DNA of 64,000 nucleotides from Sinomonas cellulolyticus (GCF_014656475.1 NZ_BNCM01000008.1:62001-126000), one strand, 5' to 3'. Positions 39,633 through 48,662 are shown, counted from the stretch's first letter. The notes: generated by a model from the sequence alone, not told the origin. Numbers and translations are program-made.

Positions 39633-42600
39633 ACAACAGCTGCCCACGCCTCCGCCTCGGACGTGCGCCCACAGGATCTCGCCGAGACCGCCATCGCCCA
39701 GGTCCGGGCATGGCTGGACGCCGCCGCCACCTACCCCGTCGACCCCTCTGCCGCGCAGCTCGCCGGCGTACTGAAGGATCCGAAGGGACTCGCCTTCACC
39801 GTCGGGTTCGTAGACGGCGTCGTGCGGCCGGAGGATCTCTCCGTCGCGGCGCGCAACCTCCGGGAGCTCGCCCCGATGGTCCCCGCGTTCCTGCCGTGGC
39901 CGCTGCGACGGGCCGTCGCGCTCGGCGGAGCGCTCGCACCCGTGATGCCCGGGGTCGTGGTCCCGATCGCCCGCCGCGTGCTGCGGGAGATGGTCGGGCA
40001 CCTCATCGTCGACGCCTCCGACGCGAAGCTAGGCCCCGCGATCGCCAAGATCCGCCGGCCCGGCGTCCACCTCAACGTGAACCTGCTCGGCGAGGCCATC
40101 CTCGGGCAGGGCGAGGCGGAGCGGCGCCTCGAGGGCACCCGGCGGCTGCTCGCGCGGGACGACGTCGACTACGTCTCCATCAAGGTCTCCTCCACCGTGG
40201 CCCCCCACAACCACTGGGCGTTCGACGAGGCGGTGGAGCACATCGTCGACTCCCTCGCTCCCCTGTACCGGCTCGCCGCCTCCAGCCCCACCCCGAAGTT
40301 CATCAACCTGGACATGGAGGAGTACAAGGACCTCGACCTCACCATCGAGGTCTTCACGCGGCTGCTCGAGCGGGAGGAATTCCGCGGGCTCGAGGCCGGG
40401 ATCGTGCTGCAGGCCTACCTGCCGGACGCGCTCGGCGCCATGATGCACCTCCAGGACTGGGCCGCCGCACGGGCTGCCGCCGGCGGGGCGCCCATCAAGG
40501 TCCGCGTGGTGAAGGGCGCCAACCTCCCCATGGAGCACGTGGACGCCGAGATCCACGGCTGGCCCTCCGCCACCTGGGACTCCAAGGAGGCCTCCGACAC
40601 CTCCTACAAGGCGGTGCTCGACTACGCGCTCCACCCCGAGCGGCTCGCCAACGTCCGCGTGGGCATCGCCGGCCACAACCTGTTCGACGTGGCGCTCGCC
40701 TGGCATCTGGCCAAGGCGCGCGGGGTCGAGACCGGCGCCGGCGAGGGCCAGCGGGCCGGGCAGAAGGCGCCGATCGAGTTCGAGATGCTCCTCGGCATGG
40801 CCTCCGCGCAGGCCCAGGCCGTCCTGGCCGATGTGGGCCACCTCCTCCTGTACACCCCGGTGGTGCACCCCGGCGAGTTCGATGTGGCGATCGCGTACCT
40901 GATCCGCCGCCTCGAGGAGGGCGCGAGCCAGGACAACTTCATGAGCGCCGTGTTCGAGCTCGACTCGAACGAGCTTCTGTTCGAGCGCGAGAAGAAGCGC
41001 TTCCTCGCCTCCCTCGCCGCGCTCGACAAGCCGCCGTTCGCCGACGCCTCGGGCCGGCGGACCGTCCCCGGCCCCAACCGCACCCAGGACCGTTCCGCAC
41101 AGCGGCCATCAGGCGGTGACGGCGCCGCGTTCTCGAACACACCGGACACCGATCCGGATCTCCCGGCGAACCGCGCCTGGGGCCGGGCGATCCTCTCCCG
41201 GGCGGAGGATAGCCGCATCGGGACCGACACTGCAGACTCGGCGACGCTGACCACAGAGGGCGGCCTCGACGCCGTCGTGCACGCGGCCGTGACGGCCGGC
41301 GAGCGGTGGGGCGCCCTCACCGGCGCCCAGCGCGGCGCAGTGCTGGACGAGATGGGCCGGGCACTCGAGCGGCACCGCGCAGACCTGCTCGAGGCGATGG
41401 CGTCCGAGGCCGGCAAGACCCTCGACCAGGGCGACCCGGAAGTCTCGGAGGCGATCGACTTCGCGCACTACTACGCGACGCTCGCCCGGGAGCTCGACGC
41501 CGTGGACGGGGCACGGTTCGTGCCGAGCCGCCTCACGGTCGTCACTCCGCCGTGGAACTTCCCCGTGGCGATCCCCGCCGGCTCCACGCTCGCCGCACTC
41601 GCGGCCGGCTCCGGGGTCGTGATCAAGCCCGCCAAGCCGGCCCGCCGCTCGGGCGCCGTCATGGTGGAGGCCCTGTGGGAGGCGCTCGACGCGACCCAGT
41701 CCGAGACCGGCGTCGGCCGCGAGGTGCTCCAACTGGTCCAACTCCCGAAGGGACAGCCAGGGCGCGGGCTGGGCCAGAGGCTCATCGCCCACCCGGACGT
41801 GGACCGCGTGATCCTCACCGGCGGCTACGAGACGGCGGAGCTCTTCCGCTCTTTCCGCAAGGACCTGCCGCTCCTGGCCGAGACCTCAGGCAAGAACGCG
41901 ATCATCGTGACCCCGAGCGCGGACCTGGACCTCGCGGCGCGGGACGTGGCCCAGTCGGCGTTCGGGCACGCTGGGCAGAAGTGCTCGGCGGCCTCTCTCG
42001 TGGTGCTCGTCGGCTCCGTGGCCCGCTCGAAGCGGTTCCACCACCAGCTCGTCGACGCCGTCCGGTCCCTGCACGTCGGGTACCCGTGGGACGCCCGGAC
42101 CCAGATGGGCCCGATCATCGAGCCGCCCGGCGAGAAGCTCCAGCGCGGCCTCACCCAGCTCGGCGACGGCGAGCACTGGGTCCTCGAACCGCGCCGGCTC
42201 GACGACTCGGACAAGCTGTGGAGCCCCGGCGTGCGCGCCGGCGTGCGCCCCGGTTCGGAGTACCACCTCACCGAGTACTTCGGCCCCGTCCTGGGCGTCA
42301 TGACCGCCGCGACCCTCGAGGAGGCCGTGGCTCTGGTCAACCGGATCGAGTACGGGCTCACCTCCGGGCTGCATTCCCTCGATGCCGAGGAGATCGCCTA
42401 CTGGACCGAGCACATCCAGGCCGGCAACCTCTACGTGAACCGCGGGATCACGGGCGCCATCGTCCGGCGCCAGCCGTTCGGCGGGTGGAAGAAGTCCGCC
42501 GTGGGCGCCGGGGCGAAGGCCGGCGGCCCCAACTACCTCGTGGGGCTCGGCTCCTGGCAGGACGCGCCCGTGGCGGGGGGCGCGCGCCCCGAGGGCGCGC

Positions 42601-43217
42601 CGGCCGAGCTGCTCGCGGCCGCGCAGGCGGCCGTCGACGCGGGCCTCAGCGCGGACGACGCCGCGTGGCTGGCCGCCGCGCTCGGCAGCGACGCCGCGGC
42701 GTGGGCCGCGGAGTTCGGGATCTCGAAGGACGTCTCCGGGCTGGACTGCGAGCGCAACGTGTTCCGGTACCGTCCCATGCCGGTGACGGTCCGCTTCGAG
42801 TCCGGGACGTCCGGCCACGGCGTCGCGGAGGCGCTCCGCGTCGTGGCGGCCGGGCTCGTGGCGGGATCGCGCGTGACGGTGAGCAGCGCCGTCGAGCTTC
42901 CGGGGAGCACCGCCGAGGTCCTGCGGAAGCACCGCGTGGGCGTGACTGTCGAGGACTCGCAGGCGTGGCTGCGCCGGGCGGCGACGCTGGGCCAGGGCCG
43001 GGTGCGGCTCATCGCCGGCGAGGGCGACGCCGCGCGGCAGGCCGTCCTCGGCCTCGCCGACGCCGTGGGCGGCACCCCCGACATCGCGGTGTACGCGCAT
43101 CCCGTGGTGGCCGCGGGCCGGGTCGAGATCCTCCCGTTCGTGCACGAGCAGGCTGTCTCGATCACAGCGCACCGCTTCGGGACCCCGAACCCCGTAGCGC
43201 TCGCCGCGAAGGTCTAG
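39630..43217 (+). CDS. putA: Bifunctional proline dehydrogenase / L-glutamate gamma-semialdehyde dehydrogenase
   Basis: The protein has 1195 residues and oxidises proline to glutamate in two steps. The FAD-dependent proline dehydrogenase barrel occupies about residues 80-455; motifs include YVSIKVSS, VLQAYLPDA, RVVKGANLPME and FEMLLGMA. The NAD-dependent aldehyde dehydrogenase follows at about 515-985, with PPWNFPVAIPAGS, general base Glu751 in LAETSGKNA, catalytic Cys785 in AGQKCSA, and RRQPFGGWKKS. A further C-terminal region of about 200 residues has a degraded dehydrogenase-like pattern, as in many long PutAs. There is no N-terminal ribbon-helix-helix DNA-binding domain, so regulation must be separate, fitting the divergent LysR gene. 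The ATG at 39630 matches the leaderless -10. Confidence 0.95.
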   Translation: MTTAAHASASDVRPQDLAETAIAQVRAWLDAAATYPVDPSAAQLAGVLKDPKGLAFTVGFVDGVVRPEDLSVAARNLRELAPMVPAFLPWPLRRAVALGGALAPVMPGVVVPIARRVLREMVGHLIVDASDAKLGPAIAKIRRPGVHLNVNLLGEAILGQGEAERRLEGTRRLLARDDVDYVSIKVSSTVAPHNHWAFDEAVEHIVDSLAPLYRLAASSPTPKFINLDMEEYKDLDLTIEVFTRLLEREEFRGLEAGIVLQAYLPDALGAMMHLQDWAAARAAAGGAPIKVRVVKGANLPMEHVDAEIHGWPSATWDSKEASDTSYKAVLDYALHPERLANVRVGIAGHNLFDVALAWHLAKARGVETGAGEGQRAGQKAPIEFEMLLGMASAQAQAVLADVGHLLLYTPVVHPGEFDVAIAYLIRRLEEGASQDNFMSAVFELDSNELLFEREKKRFLASLAALDKPPFADASGRRTVPGPNRTQDRSAQRPSGGDGAAFSNTPDTDPDLPANRAWGRAILSRAEDSRIGTDTADSATLTTEGGLDAVVHAAVTAGERWGALTGAQRGAVLDEMGRALERHRADLLEAMASEAGKTLDQGDPEVSEAIDFAHYYATLARELDAVDGARFVPSRLTVVTPPWNFPVAIPAGSTLAALAAGSGVVIKPAKPARRSGAVMVEALWEALDATQSETGVGREVLQLVQLPKGQPGRGLGQRLIAHPDVDRVILTGGYETAELFRSFRKDLPLLAETSGKNAIIVTPSADLDLAARDVAQSAFGHAGQKCSAASLVVLVGSVARSKRFHHQLVDAVRSLHVGYPWDARTQMGPIIEPPGEKLQRGLTQLGDGEHWVLEPRRLDDSDKLWSPGVRAGVRPGSEYHLTEYFGPVLGVMTAATLEEAVALVNRIEYGLTSGLHSLDAEEIAYWTEHIQAGNLYVNRGITGAIVRRQPFGGWKKSAVGAGAKAGGPNYLVGLGSWQDAPVAGGARPEGAPAELLAAAQAAVDAGLSADDAAWLAAALGSDAAAWAAEFGISKDVSGLDCERNVFRYRPMPVTVRFESGTSGHGVAEALRVVAAGLVAGSRVTVSSAVELPGSTAEVLRKHRVGVTVEDSQAWLRRAATLGQGRVRLIAGEGDAARQAVLGLADAVGGTPDIAVYAHPVVAAGRVEILPFVHEQAVSITAHRFGTPNPVALAAKV

Positions 43218-43255
43218 GAAGGTCGAGCCCGGCGCACGCGGGCGCCTGACCTCCT

Positions 43256-43301
43256 CCAGGGCGTGGGACCGTCACTGCCGAAGTGACGCCCCACGCCCTG
43301 G
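43256..43301 (+). terminator. Long stem-loop after putA
   Basis: CCAGGGCGTGGG (43256-43267) pairs perfectly with CCCACGCCCTGG (43290-43301). An inner CGTCACT/AGTGACG stem surrounds a GCCGA loop, separated by a small bulge. It starts 39 bp after the putA stop. There is no U-tract, as often in high-GC actinobacteria. It is probably an intrinsic terminator. Confidence 0.7.
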
Positions 43302-43394
43302 CGCGTTCTGGCGAGGCCCTCGCCTTGGGCAGCAGCCCAAAGGATCACGGACAGCATGGGGCTGCACCACAGAAACAGCCCGACGTGAGCCGCC

Positions 43395-43431
43395 TACCAT
43401 GAATCGACGGCGGCGCAATGAGGCGCCGCCG
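43395..43431 (+). promoter_or_regulatory. Promoter and 5' stem-loop of the PucR-type regulator gene
   Basis: TACCAT (43395-43400) can serve as -10 with a start near 43407. Immediately downstream CGGCGGCGC (43408-43416) and GCGCCGCCG (43423-43431) form a perfect 9-bp stem with a 6-nt loop. This would be the very 5' end of the mRNA or an operator. AAGGA lies five bases before the GTG start. Confidence 0.5.
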
Positions 43432-43460
43432 CACATCATCAGGGCAGTGAAGGACTAGCT

Positions 43461-45065
43461 GTGGGATCAGTCAGCGTCGACGACATCTTGGAAGACCTCC
43501 CAACGGCGCTGGGCCGGCTCATCACCCGCCCGAGCCCCACCAACTCGCCCGTGGCCCAGGCCCTCATCCTCGACTCCGAGGACATCGACCGCGACGTTTC
43601 CGGCGCACTGGCCTGCCTCATGGGGGTCCGCGGACGGGAGGCGCTGCCCATGGTGCGACGTCTCGCGCAGAGCCGGCCGGTCGCCGTCGCCCTCAAGGGC
43701 GCTCCCGGGGAGACCCTGGAGATCGAGGAACTGCTGCGCGCTGCGGGGGTCGGCCTGTTCCTCGTCGATCCGTCGGCCGGCTGGGATGCGTTCCTCTCCC
43801 TCGTGAACGGGCGCATCCAGACCACGGACTACCACAGCGACGTCCTGGCGCTGCTCCAGGAGGACCTGTTCGCCATTGCGCAGACCACAGCGAGGCTCAC
43901 CTCCAGCCACGTCGTCATCGAGGATGCGGCGAACAAGGTCCTCGCCTACTCGACGGTCACCAATGACATCGACGAGCTGCGTCGGGCGTCTATCCTGACC
44001 CGCCGGGGGCCCCGGAAGTACGAGACGATGCTCAAGGACCTCGGCGCCTACCGGGAACTCCACCGGAGCCATGGGGTGGTCCGGGTGGCTGCGCGCCCCG
44101 AGGACGGCCTCAAGGAACGGGCCGCCGTGGCGATCTTCGCGGGCGAACGCGTGCTCGGCTACATCTGGCTGCAGGAGACGGGCTTCGGGTTCGGCGCCCA
44201 CGTCGACGAGGTGCTCGTGGGAGCAGCCCGCCGGGCGGCGTCGGAGCTGGTCCGGCACCGGAACCAGCAGTCCGTCCACCTGCGCGAGGATCGGATCGCC
44301 CGTCTCCTCTCCACTCCGGACGAGGCGACCGCGAGCGCGCAGTTCTCCCGGATCGATCCGGAGCGGCCCGCCTGCCTCCTGCTCATCGGGCTCTCCGCAG
44401 AGGACCTCCGATCGGCCGAGGCAGAGCTGAAGCACGGGGAGCTTGCCAACCTCGCCTCGATCCTCGCCGCCGCGTGCAAGGATTCGGCCATCGTCGGCCA
44501 GCACCGGGGCCAGACCGCCATCATCGTCCCGGACCTGCGCTCGGCCAACGCGGCCGCGACGCTGCGGACCCTCGCGGAGGCCATCGCGAGGGACGCCCGC
44601 CAGCATCTGGGCCTCACGGTGCACATCGCGATCGGTCAGATCGCGCCCAGCCTGACAGCGCTGCGCTCCACGAGCGCCGAGACGGAGGCACTGCTGCGCA
44701 CGATGCGTCTGAGCGGGAGGCGGCAGCAGGTCGCGACGCTGGACGACTTCGAGGCGGAAGTGCTCCTCGACGAGGCGGTCCGCGCGCTGGAGTCGTCTCC
44801 GTTCCGCCACCGGGCCCTGACGCGGCTGTGCCTCGAGGAGGAAGAGCTGGCGCGGACACTGCAGGGCTATCTCGCCTCGGGCACGGACGTCGCCGAGTGC
44901 GGGAAGCGACTGAACCTGCACAGGAACACGGTGTACTACCGGGTGGCGAAGGCGAGCCGGATGACCGACCTGGACTTCAGCCAGCCCGCGCACGCCGCGA
45001 TTGCGCTGCTCCACCTCGAGCTCTGGGCCTCCCACCGCCTCTCCCAGCCGGTGGGGCAGGTATGA
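43461..45065 (+). CDS. PucR-family helix-turn-helix regulator
   Basis: The protein has 534 residues from a GTG start with AAGGA five bases upstream. The N-terminal PucR-type sensory domain (about 1-130) is followed by a GAF/GGDEF-like central part (about 150-430). The C-terminal PucR/CdaR helix-turn-helix has the hallmark LNLHRNTVYYRVAKASRMT (about 483-505) with the trailing domain that ends such proteins. Family members usually activate purine, amino-acid or sugar-acid catabolic genes. Its stop overlaps the ATG of the glutaminase gene in ATGA, so the two are co-translated and this protein probably controls the glutaminase or nitrogen use. The ligand is unknown. Confidence 0.88.
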   Translation: MGSVSVDDILEDLPTALGRLITRPSPTNSPVAQALILDSEDIDRDVSGALACLMGVRGREALPMVRRLAQSRPVAVALKGAPGETLEIEELLRAAGVGLFLVDPSAGWDAFLSLVNGRIQTTDYHSDVLALLQEDLFAIAQTTARLTSSHVVIEDAANKVLAYSTVTNDIDELRRASILTRRGPRKYETMLKDLGAYRELHRSHGVVRVAARPEDGLKERAAVAIFAGERVLGYIWLQETGFGFGAHVDEVLVGAARRAASELVRHRNQQSVHLREDRIARLLSTPDEATASAQFSRIDPERPACLLLIGLSAEDLRSAEAELKHGELANLASILAAACKDSAIVGQHRGQTAIIVPDLRSANAAATLRTLAEAIARDARQHLGLTVHIAIGQIAPSLTALRSTSAETEALLRTMRLSGRRQQVATLDDFEAEVLLDEAVRALESSPFRHRALTRLCLEEEELARTLQGYLASGTDVAECGKRLNLHRNTVYYRVAKASRMTDLDFSQPAHAAIALLHLELWASHRLSQPVGQV

Positions 45066-46006
45066 GCACCGCACTCGCCACGGGGCTGCGGCAGACCCTG
45101 GACGAGCTTGTCCGTGCCCACCGACCGGCCGCGCCGGTCGGGCGGGTGCCCGACTCGATCCCGCATCTGCACTCGGTGGACCCCACGAGCTTCGGGATCG
45201 CCGTCGCCACCGTCGACGGGGAGGTGACCTCCGCCGGCGACGCCGACGTGCCGTTCTCCATCCAGAGCATCTCCAAGGTCTTCTCACTGTCCCTGGCCCT
45301 CCGCCACGACCCGGGCCAGACCCTGTGGCAGCGGGTGCTGCGGGAGCCGTCGGGCACCGCCTTCAACTCCCTGGTCCAGCTCGAAGCCGAATCCGGCATT
45401 CCCCGCAATCCGTTCATCAACGCCGGCGCCCTCGTGGTCACCGACTTCCTCCTCGAAGCACGCGGGGACGCCTGCGGAGAGGTGCTTGCCTTCCTGCGCG
45501 CCCTCTCGGGGAGCACGGCGCCGGCCGTCGACGAGGCGGCCTCGGCAGCGGAGCTCGGGAGCAGCAGCAGGAACTTCGCCCTCGCGAACTTCCTGGCAGA
45601 CTTCGGCAATCTCCGGCGCCCGGTGCCCGAGGTGGTGGAGCACTACGTGCGGCACTGCTCGATCACCATGAGCTGCCGTGACCTCGCCCGGGCGGGAGTG
45701 TTCCTGGCCGACGCCGGGCGGGGCGCACCCGCGGTGGCCACGCCCTCGGCGGTTCTCTCCGCCGAGGACACACGGCGGGTCAACTCCATCATGCTCACGT
45801 GCGGCATGTACGACGCCGCGGGGGAGTTCGCGTACCGGGTCGGGCTTCCCGGCAAGAGCGGCGTGGGCGGGGGCATCCTGGCCGTCGCCCCGGGCCGCGG
45901 CGCCGTGTGCGTCTGGAGCCCGGGGCTCGATGCCAAGGGCAACTCCGTGGCGGGCTCGGCAGCCCTCGCCGATCTCTCCTCGCGCATCGGATGGTCCATC
46001 TTCTGA
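45062..46006 (+). CDS. glsA: Glutaminase (GlsA family)
   Basis: The protein has 314 residues, typical for the serine-dependent beta-lactamase-fold glutaminases that hydrolyse glutamine to glutamate and ammonia. Catalytic Ser69 and Lys72 lie in FSIQSISKVF. Other family landmarks are GTAFNSLVQLE, PRNPFINAGALVV, RNFALANFLADFGN, HYVRHCSITMSCRDLA, LTCGMYDAAGEFAYRVGLPGKSGVGGGI and WSPGLDAKGNSVAG. The start ATG overlaps the TGA of the PucR gene by 4 bp, and the frame upstream of it is a shadow of that gene. It is cytosolic, with no signal peptide. Confidence 0.95.
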   Translation: MSTALATGLRQTLDELVRAHRPAAPVGRVPDSIPHLHSVDPTSFGIAVATVDGEVTSAGDADVPFSIQSISKVFSLSLALRHDPGQTLWQRVLREPSGTAFNSLVQLEAESGIPRNPFINAGALVVTDFLLEARGDACGEVLAFLRALSGSTAPAVDEAASAAELGSSSRNFALANFLADFGNLRRPVPEVVEHYVRHCSITMSCRDLARAGVFLADAGRGAPAVATPSAVLSAEDTRRVNSIMLTCGMYDAAGEFAYRVGLPGKSGVGGGILAVAPGRGAVCVWSPGLDAKGNSVAGSAALADLSSRIGWSIF

Positions 46007-46062
46007 GCACGTCCCCGGCTTCCGGTCGGGAAGGAGCGGTAGATTGCCAGCATGGTGCTGCG

Positions 46063-46560
46063 ATGCCGGTGACGAGCGCGGGAATCCTGCTGTACCGCTG
46101 GGCCGAGGGTGGGGCCGGTCCCTCACTCGAGGTGTGGATTGCGCACATGGGGGGACCGTTCTGGGCCCGCAAGGACGAACGCGCCTGGTCCATCCCGAAG
46201 GGCATCTACGAGGAGGGTGAGGACCCCCTCGCGGCGGCCAAGCGCGAGTTCGCCGAGGAAATCGGCACCCCGCCGCCCGAGGCGGAGTACCGTCTGCTCG
46301 GAGAGTTCCGGCAGCCCTCGGGGAAGCGGCTCACGGTGTTCACCGCCGAGGCGGACTTCGCCCCGGAATCGATCGTGAGCAACACCTTCCCGCTCGAATG
46401 GCCGCGGGGATCGGGCCGCATGCTTGATGTTCCGGAGATCGACCGCGCCGAGTGGGTGCCGGAGCCGACCGCCCGGGAGAAGCTCGTCAAGGGCCAGCTG
46501 CCGCTGCTCGACGCCCTTCCCGTCAGGGGGCGTCAAGGAAGGACAGGACGTCCTTCGTGA
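46063..46560 (+). CDS. Nudix hydrolase
   Basis: The protein has 165 residues. The Nudix box GIYEEGEDPLAAAKREFAEE plus IGT (residues 47-69) fits GX5EX7REUXEEXGU with all metal-binding glutamates. The N-terminal SAGILLYR strand and WSIPKG just before the box are typical of ADP-ribose/NTP pyrophosphatase-like or diadenosine-polyphosphate-type members; the substrate is not determinable. The GGAAGGAG motif is too far upstream to serve this ATG. TAGATT at 46040-46045 suggests a transcript starting about 11 nt before the start, so the mRNA may be nearly leaderless. The 3' end overlaps the convergent hydrolase gene by 38 bp. Confidence 0.9.
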   Translation: MPVTSAGILLYRWAEGGAGPSLEVWIAHMGGPFWARKDERAWSIPKGIYEEGEDPLAAAKREFAEEIGTPPPEAEYRLLGEFRQPSGKRLTVFTAEADFAPESIVSNTFPLEWPRGSGRMLDVPEIDRAEWVPEPTAREKLVKGQLPLLDALPVRGRQGRTGRPS

Positions 46561-47314
46561 AGCCGGGGGTGAGCGACACCCCGACGTGGCCGCGGCCGTA
46601 GTACATGATCAGCTGCCCTCGGGGAAGCCCCCGGGCGGTCTCGCGGAAGACCTCCGGCCCGTACGGCGTGTCCTCGTCGCCGCCGATCACGAGCGTCGGG
46701 ACTCCGATCGCCGCGAGGCGGTCGGTCATGTCGAAGGCGTCCTCCGCGCGGAGCACCGCCGCGACGTCCGCCGTCGGCCCCCTGTACATCCATGGCCCCG
46801 CGAGCCACCCGGCCAAGCCCTCGAGGCTACGGGCTGCCGGCCGCACGCCCGCCAGGCGGGCCAGCTCCGCCCCCGCGCCCCGCAGGTCCCCAGCCTCGAT
46901 CCTCGCGAGCAGGGCCCGCTGGCCCGCCTTGCCGGCGGGGCCCAGCCGGCAGCCCGAAGCCACGAGCACAAGGCGGCGCACGAGCGTGGGATGGTCCGCC
47001 GCGAGCTGCAGCGCGACGGTGCCCCCCGTCGAGATGCCCAGCACGTCGACCGGGGCACCGAGCCGGGGCAGGCACGCGGCGTAGTCGGCCGCGATCTCCG
47101 CCATGCCGGCAGTGGGCTCGAGGCCGGGGCGACGGTTGACCCACCACACGGTGCGATGACGGGCGAGCGGGCCAAGCTGACGCGTCTCGGCGAGGAAAGC
47201 CGGCCCGCGCGGAACCTCGTGCCGGGGTGTGAGTCCGGGCAGGACCACGAGCGGCGGCCCCGCACCCATCGAGAACGTCGGCATCCCCTCGAAGGGGTCA
47301 TCCTTCTCCCCCAC
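46523..47314 (-). CDS. Alpha/beta hydrolase
   Basis: The protein has 263 residues from a GTG; an ATG at codon 11 (MPTFSMGAGPP) is an alternative start. It has the alpha/beta-hydrolase order of nucleophile Ser95 in LGISTGG, acid in VIGGDEDTPYGPE and His in YGRGHVG. LVVLPGLTP forms the oxyanion strand. A cap of about 80 residues separates the core halves. No substrate can be named; esterase or C-C hydrolase roles are possible. It converges with and overlaps the Nudix gene by 38 bp, which leaves no room for a separate terminator. Confidence 0.85.
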   Translation of the reverse strand: MGEKDDPFEGMPTFSMGAGPPLVVLPGLTPRHEVPRGPAFLAETRQLGPLARHRTVWWVNRRPGLEPTAGMAEIAADYAACLPRLGAPVDVLGISTGGTVALQLAADHPTLVRRLVLVASGCRLGPAGKAGQRALLARIEAGDLRGAGAELARLAGVRPAARSLEGLAGWLAGPWMYRGPTADVAAVLRAEDAFDMTDRLAAIGVPTLVIGGDEDTPYGPEVFRETARGLPRGQLIMYYGRGHVGVSLTPGFTKDVLSFLDAP

Positions 47315-47405
47315 CGCGCAGCCTTAGGCGACCTTGATCTGGGGTTCCATTCTGCTCAGGCTAGTCCGCCACCGGCCCGAGCGGGAGGTCCAGAGGCCGC
47401 AGGAA

Positions 47406-48158
47406 TCACCGGCCCCGGCGCTTGCCTGCCCCCGGACGGCCCTTCCCGGGGCGTCCGCCGCCGGATCGCGCGCCGGGCCGGCCGCCGCGGGCAGCCTTCG
47501 CCGCCCGGGAAGACTCGTTGCGTGCGCGCGCCTCCTTGGACTGCGACGCCGCGAGGTCCTCGCGGCGCTTCTTCGCAGCCTCCTGCTGGCCCCGCTGCAC
47601 GGAGGCCTGCCGCGAGCTGTTGGCACCTCTGCCGCGCACCACCCCGATGAACTCCTGGATGGCCTCCGCCTCGTTGTCACGCCTCCACGCGACCGCGACG
47701 CCGAACGGCTCCAGGCCCGTCACGGGGCGGTACCGCAGGTCCTTCCGGTTGAAGTGCCGCACCACGGACATCGGCATGATCGCGAGCCCCGCCCCACCCT
47801 CGACCAGGTCCAGGCGATCGGAGGGGCCGCCGTTGTACTCGAAGAGCTCATCCTCGACCTCGGCGAAAGGGACCTCCTCGAAGGCCTGGATCTCATGGCC
47901 CTTGGGTGCGACGACGACCGGCAGCTCTTCGTAGAGCGGGATGACGTGCAGCTCCTCCCGGTCCTTGTCCACGGGCAGCCGGACGAAGGCGATGTCCGCC
48001 CGCCCGTCGCGCAGTACCGCGAGCTGCTCCGCGTCGTCGACCATCGCCGAGGCGAGCGGGTGCCCGGGGAAGCGCTCCTCCCACCGGTGGAACCACTTGC
48101 CGGGGGCCACACCCGCGACGAAGGCGACCCTCAGGGGCGGAGCACTCTCGGACTGCAT
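47406..48158 (-). CDS. LysR substrate-binding-domain protein without DNA-binding domain
   Basis: The protein has 250 residues. Positions about 8-180 look like a LysR effector domain (LRVAFVAGVAPGKWFHRW, RADIAFVRLPVD, GGAGLAIMPMSVVRHF), but the N-terminal helix-turn-helix is absent. The last 65 residues are instead a very basic Arg/Gly/Ser/Lys tail (GGRPGARSGGGRPGK) that could bind nucleic acid. This architecture is known in Arthrobacter relatives as a LysR substrate-binding-domain protein of unknown role. It is transcribed divergently from the DUF5997-like gene with only 22 bp between start codons. That allows a leaderless start. Confidence 0.8.
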   Translation of the reverse strand: MQSESAPPLRVAFVAGVAPGKWFHRWEERFPGHPLASAMVDDAEQLAVLRDGRADIAFVRLPVDKDREELHVIPLYEELPVVVAPKGHEIQAFEEVPFAEVEDELFEYNGGPSDRLDLVEGGAGLAIMPMSVVRHFNRKDLRYRPVTGLEPFGVAVAWRRDNEAEAIQEFIGVVRGRGANSSRQASVQRGQQEAAKKRREDLAASQSKEARARNESSRAAKAARGGRPGARSGGGRPGKGRPGAGKRRGR

Positions 48159-48164
48159 GGGTCA

Positions 48165-48174
48165 ACGGTAGCCT
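48165..48174. promoter_or_regulatory. Overlapping divergent -10 elements (two leaderless promoters)
   Basis: On the plus strand TAGCCT (48169-48174) lies 6 bp before the ATG at 48181. On the minus strand TACCGT (48165-48170) lies 6 bp before the ATG at 48158. Both fit TANNNT and share the TA at 48169-48170. Neither gene has a Shine-Dalgarno in the 22-bp gap, so both mRNAs are probably leaderless and the two promoters should exclude each other. Confidence 0.6.
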
Positions 48175-48180
48175 TGATCC

Positions 48181-48633
48181 ATGAGCTCGAACCCCCAGGG
48201 CGCGTCCCAGTCCATGAAGCCGGCCACCGCCGCGAAGAAGCTCGGCATCTTCCTTCCCGCCGCCCCCGCGGAGTTCCAAGAGGGCGTGGTGACGCGCGAG
48301 GAGTTCGACTCGCTGCGGGAGAACCCGCCGGCGTGGCTCACCGAGCTGCGCGAGAAGGGTCCTCACCCGCGGCCGGTCGTCGCCCAGAAGCTCAACGTGA
48401 CCATCTCGGGTCTCGCCCGCGCCGGGATCACCGAGGCGCTCACCACCGATGAGATCGCCGCGCTGCTCGCGGACCGGCCCCAGTGGCTCCAGGCCGAGCG
48501 GGCCAACATGGCGGCCGTGCGCGAGGAGGCCCGGCGCGTCAAGGCGGAGGCTGAGCAGAAGGCCGCCAAGTCGGCCTCTGCCAAGCACGGCGCCGCGGCG
48601 GAGCGGTCGCTGCGCGGCGGGCGCCACGGCTGA
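48181..48633 (+). CDS. DUF5997-like protein
   Basis: The protein has 150 residues and no signal peptide. A conserved-looking core (about 13-90: TAAKKLGIFLPAAPAEFQ, VTREEFDSLRENPPAWL, RPVVAQKLNVTISGLARAGI) resembles the actinobacterial DUF5997 family. A charged Ala/Lys/Glu coiled-coil-like tail (about 105-150) follows. The function is unknown. The helical region around residues 60-90 could be a small helix-turn-helix. It is divergent from the LysR-effector-domain gene and probably leaderless. Confidence 0.75.
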   Translation: MSSNPQGASQSMKPATAAKKLGIFLPAAPAEFQEGVVTREEFDSLRENPPAWLTELREKGPHPRPVVAQKLNVTISGLARAGITEALTTDEIAALLADRPQWLQAERANMAAVREEARRVKAEAEQKAAKSASAKHGAAAERSLRGGRHG

Positions 48634-48662
48634 GCTGACCGGCGCTCAGCCCATGGTGGTTC

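Noticed and set aside
46052..46072. Six-codon ORF (MVLRCR) overlapping the Nudix start
   Set aside because: It is too short to support. The ATG lies 6 bp after a TANNNT element, but this may only mark the transcript start.
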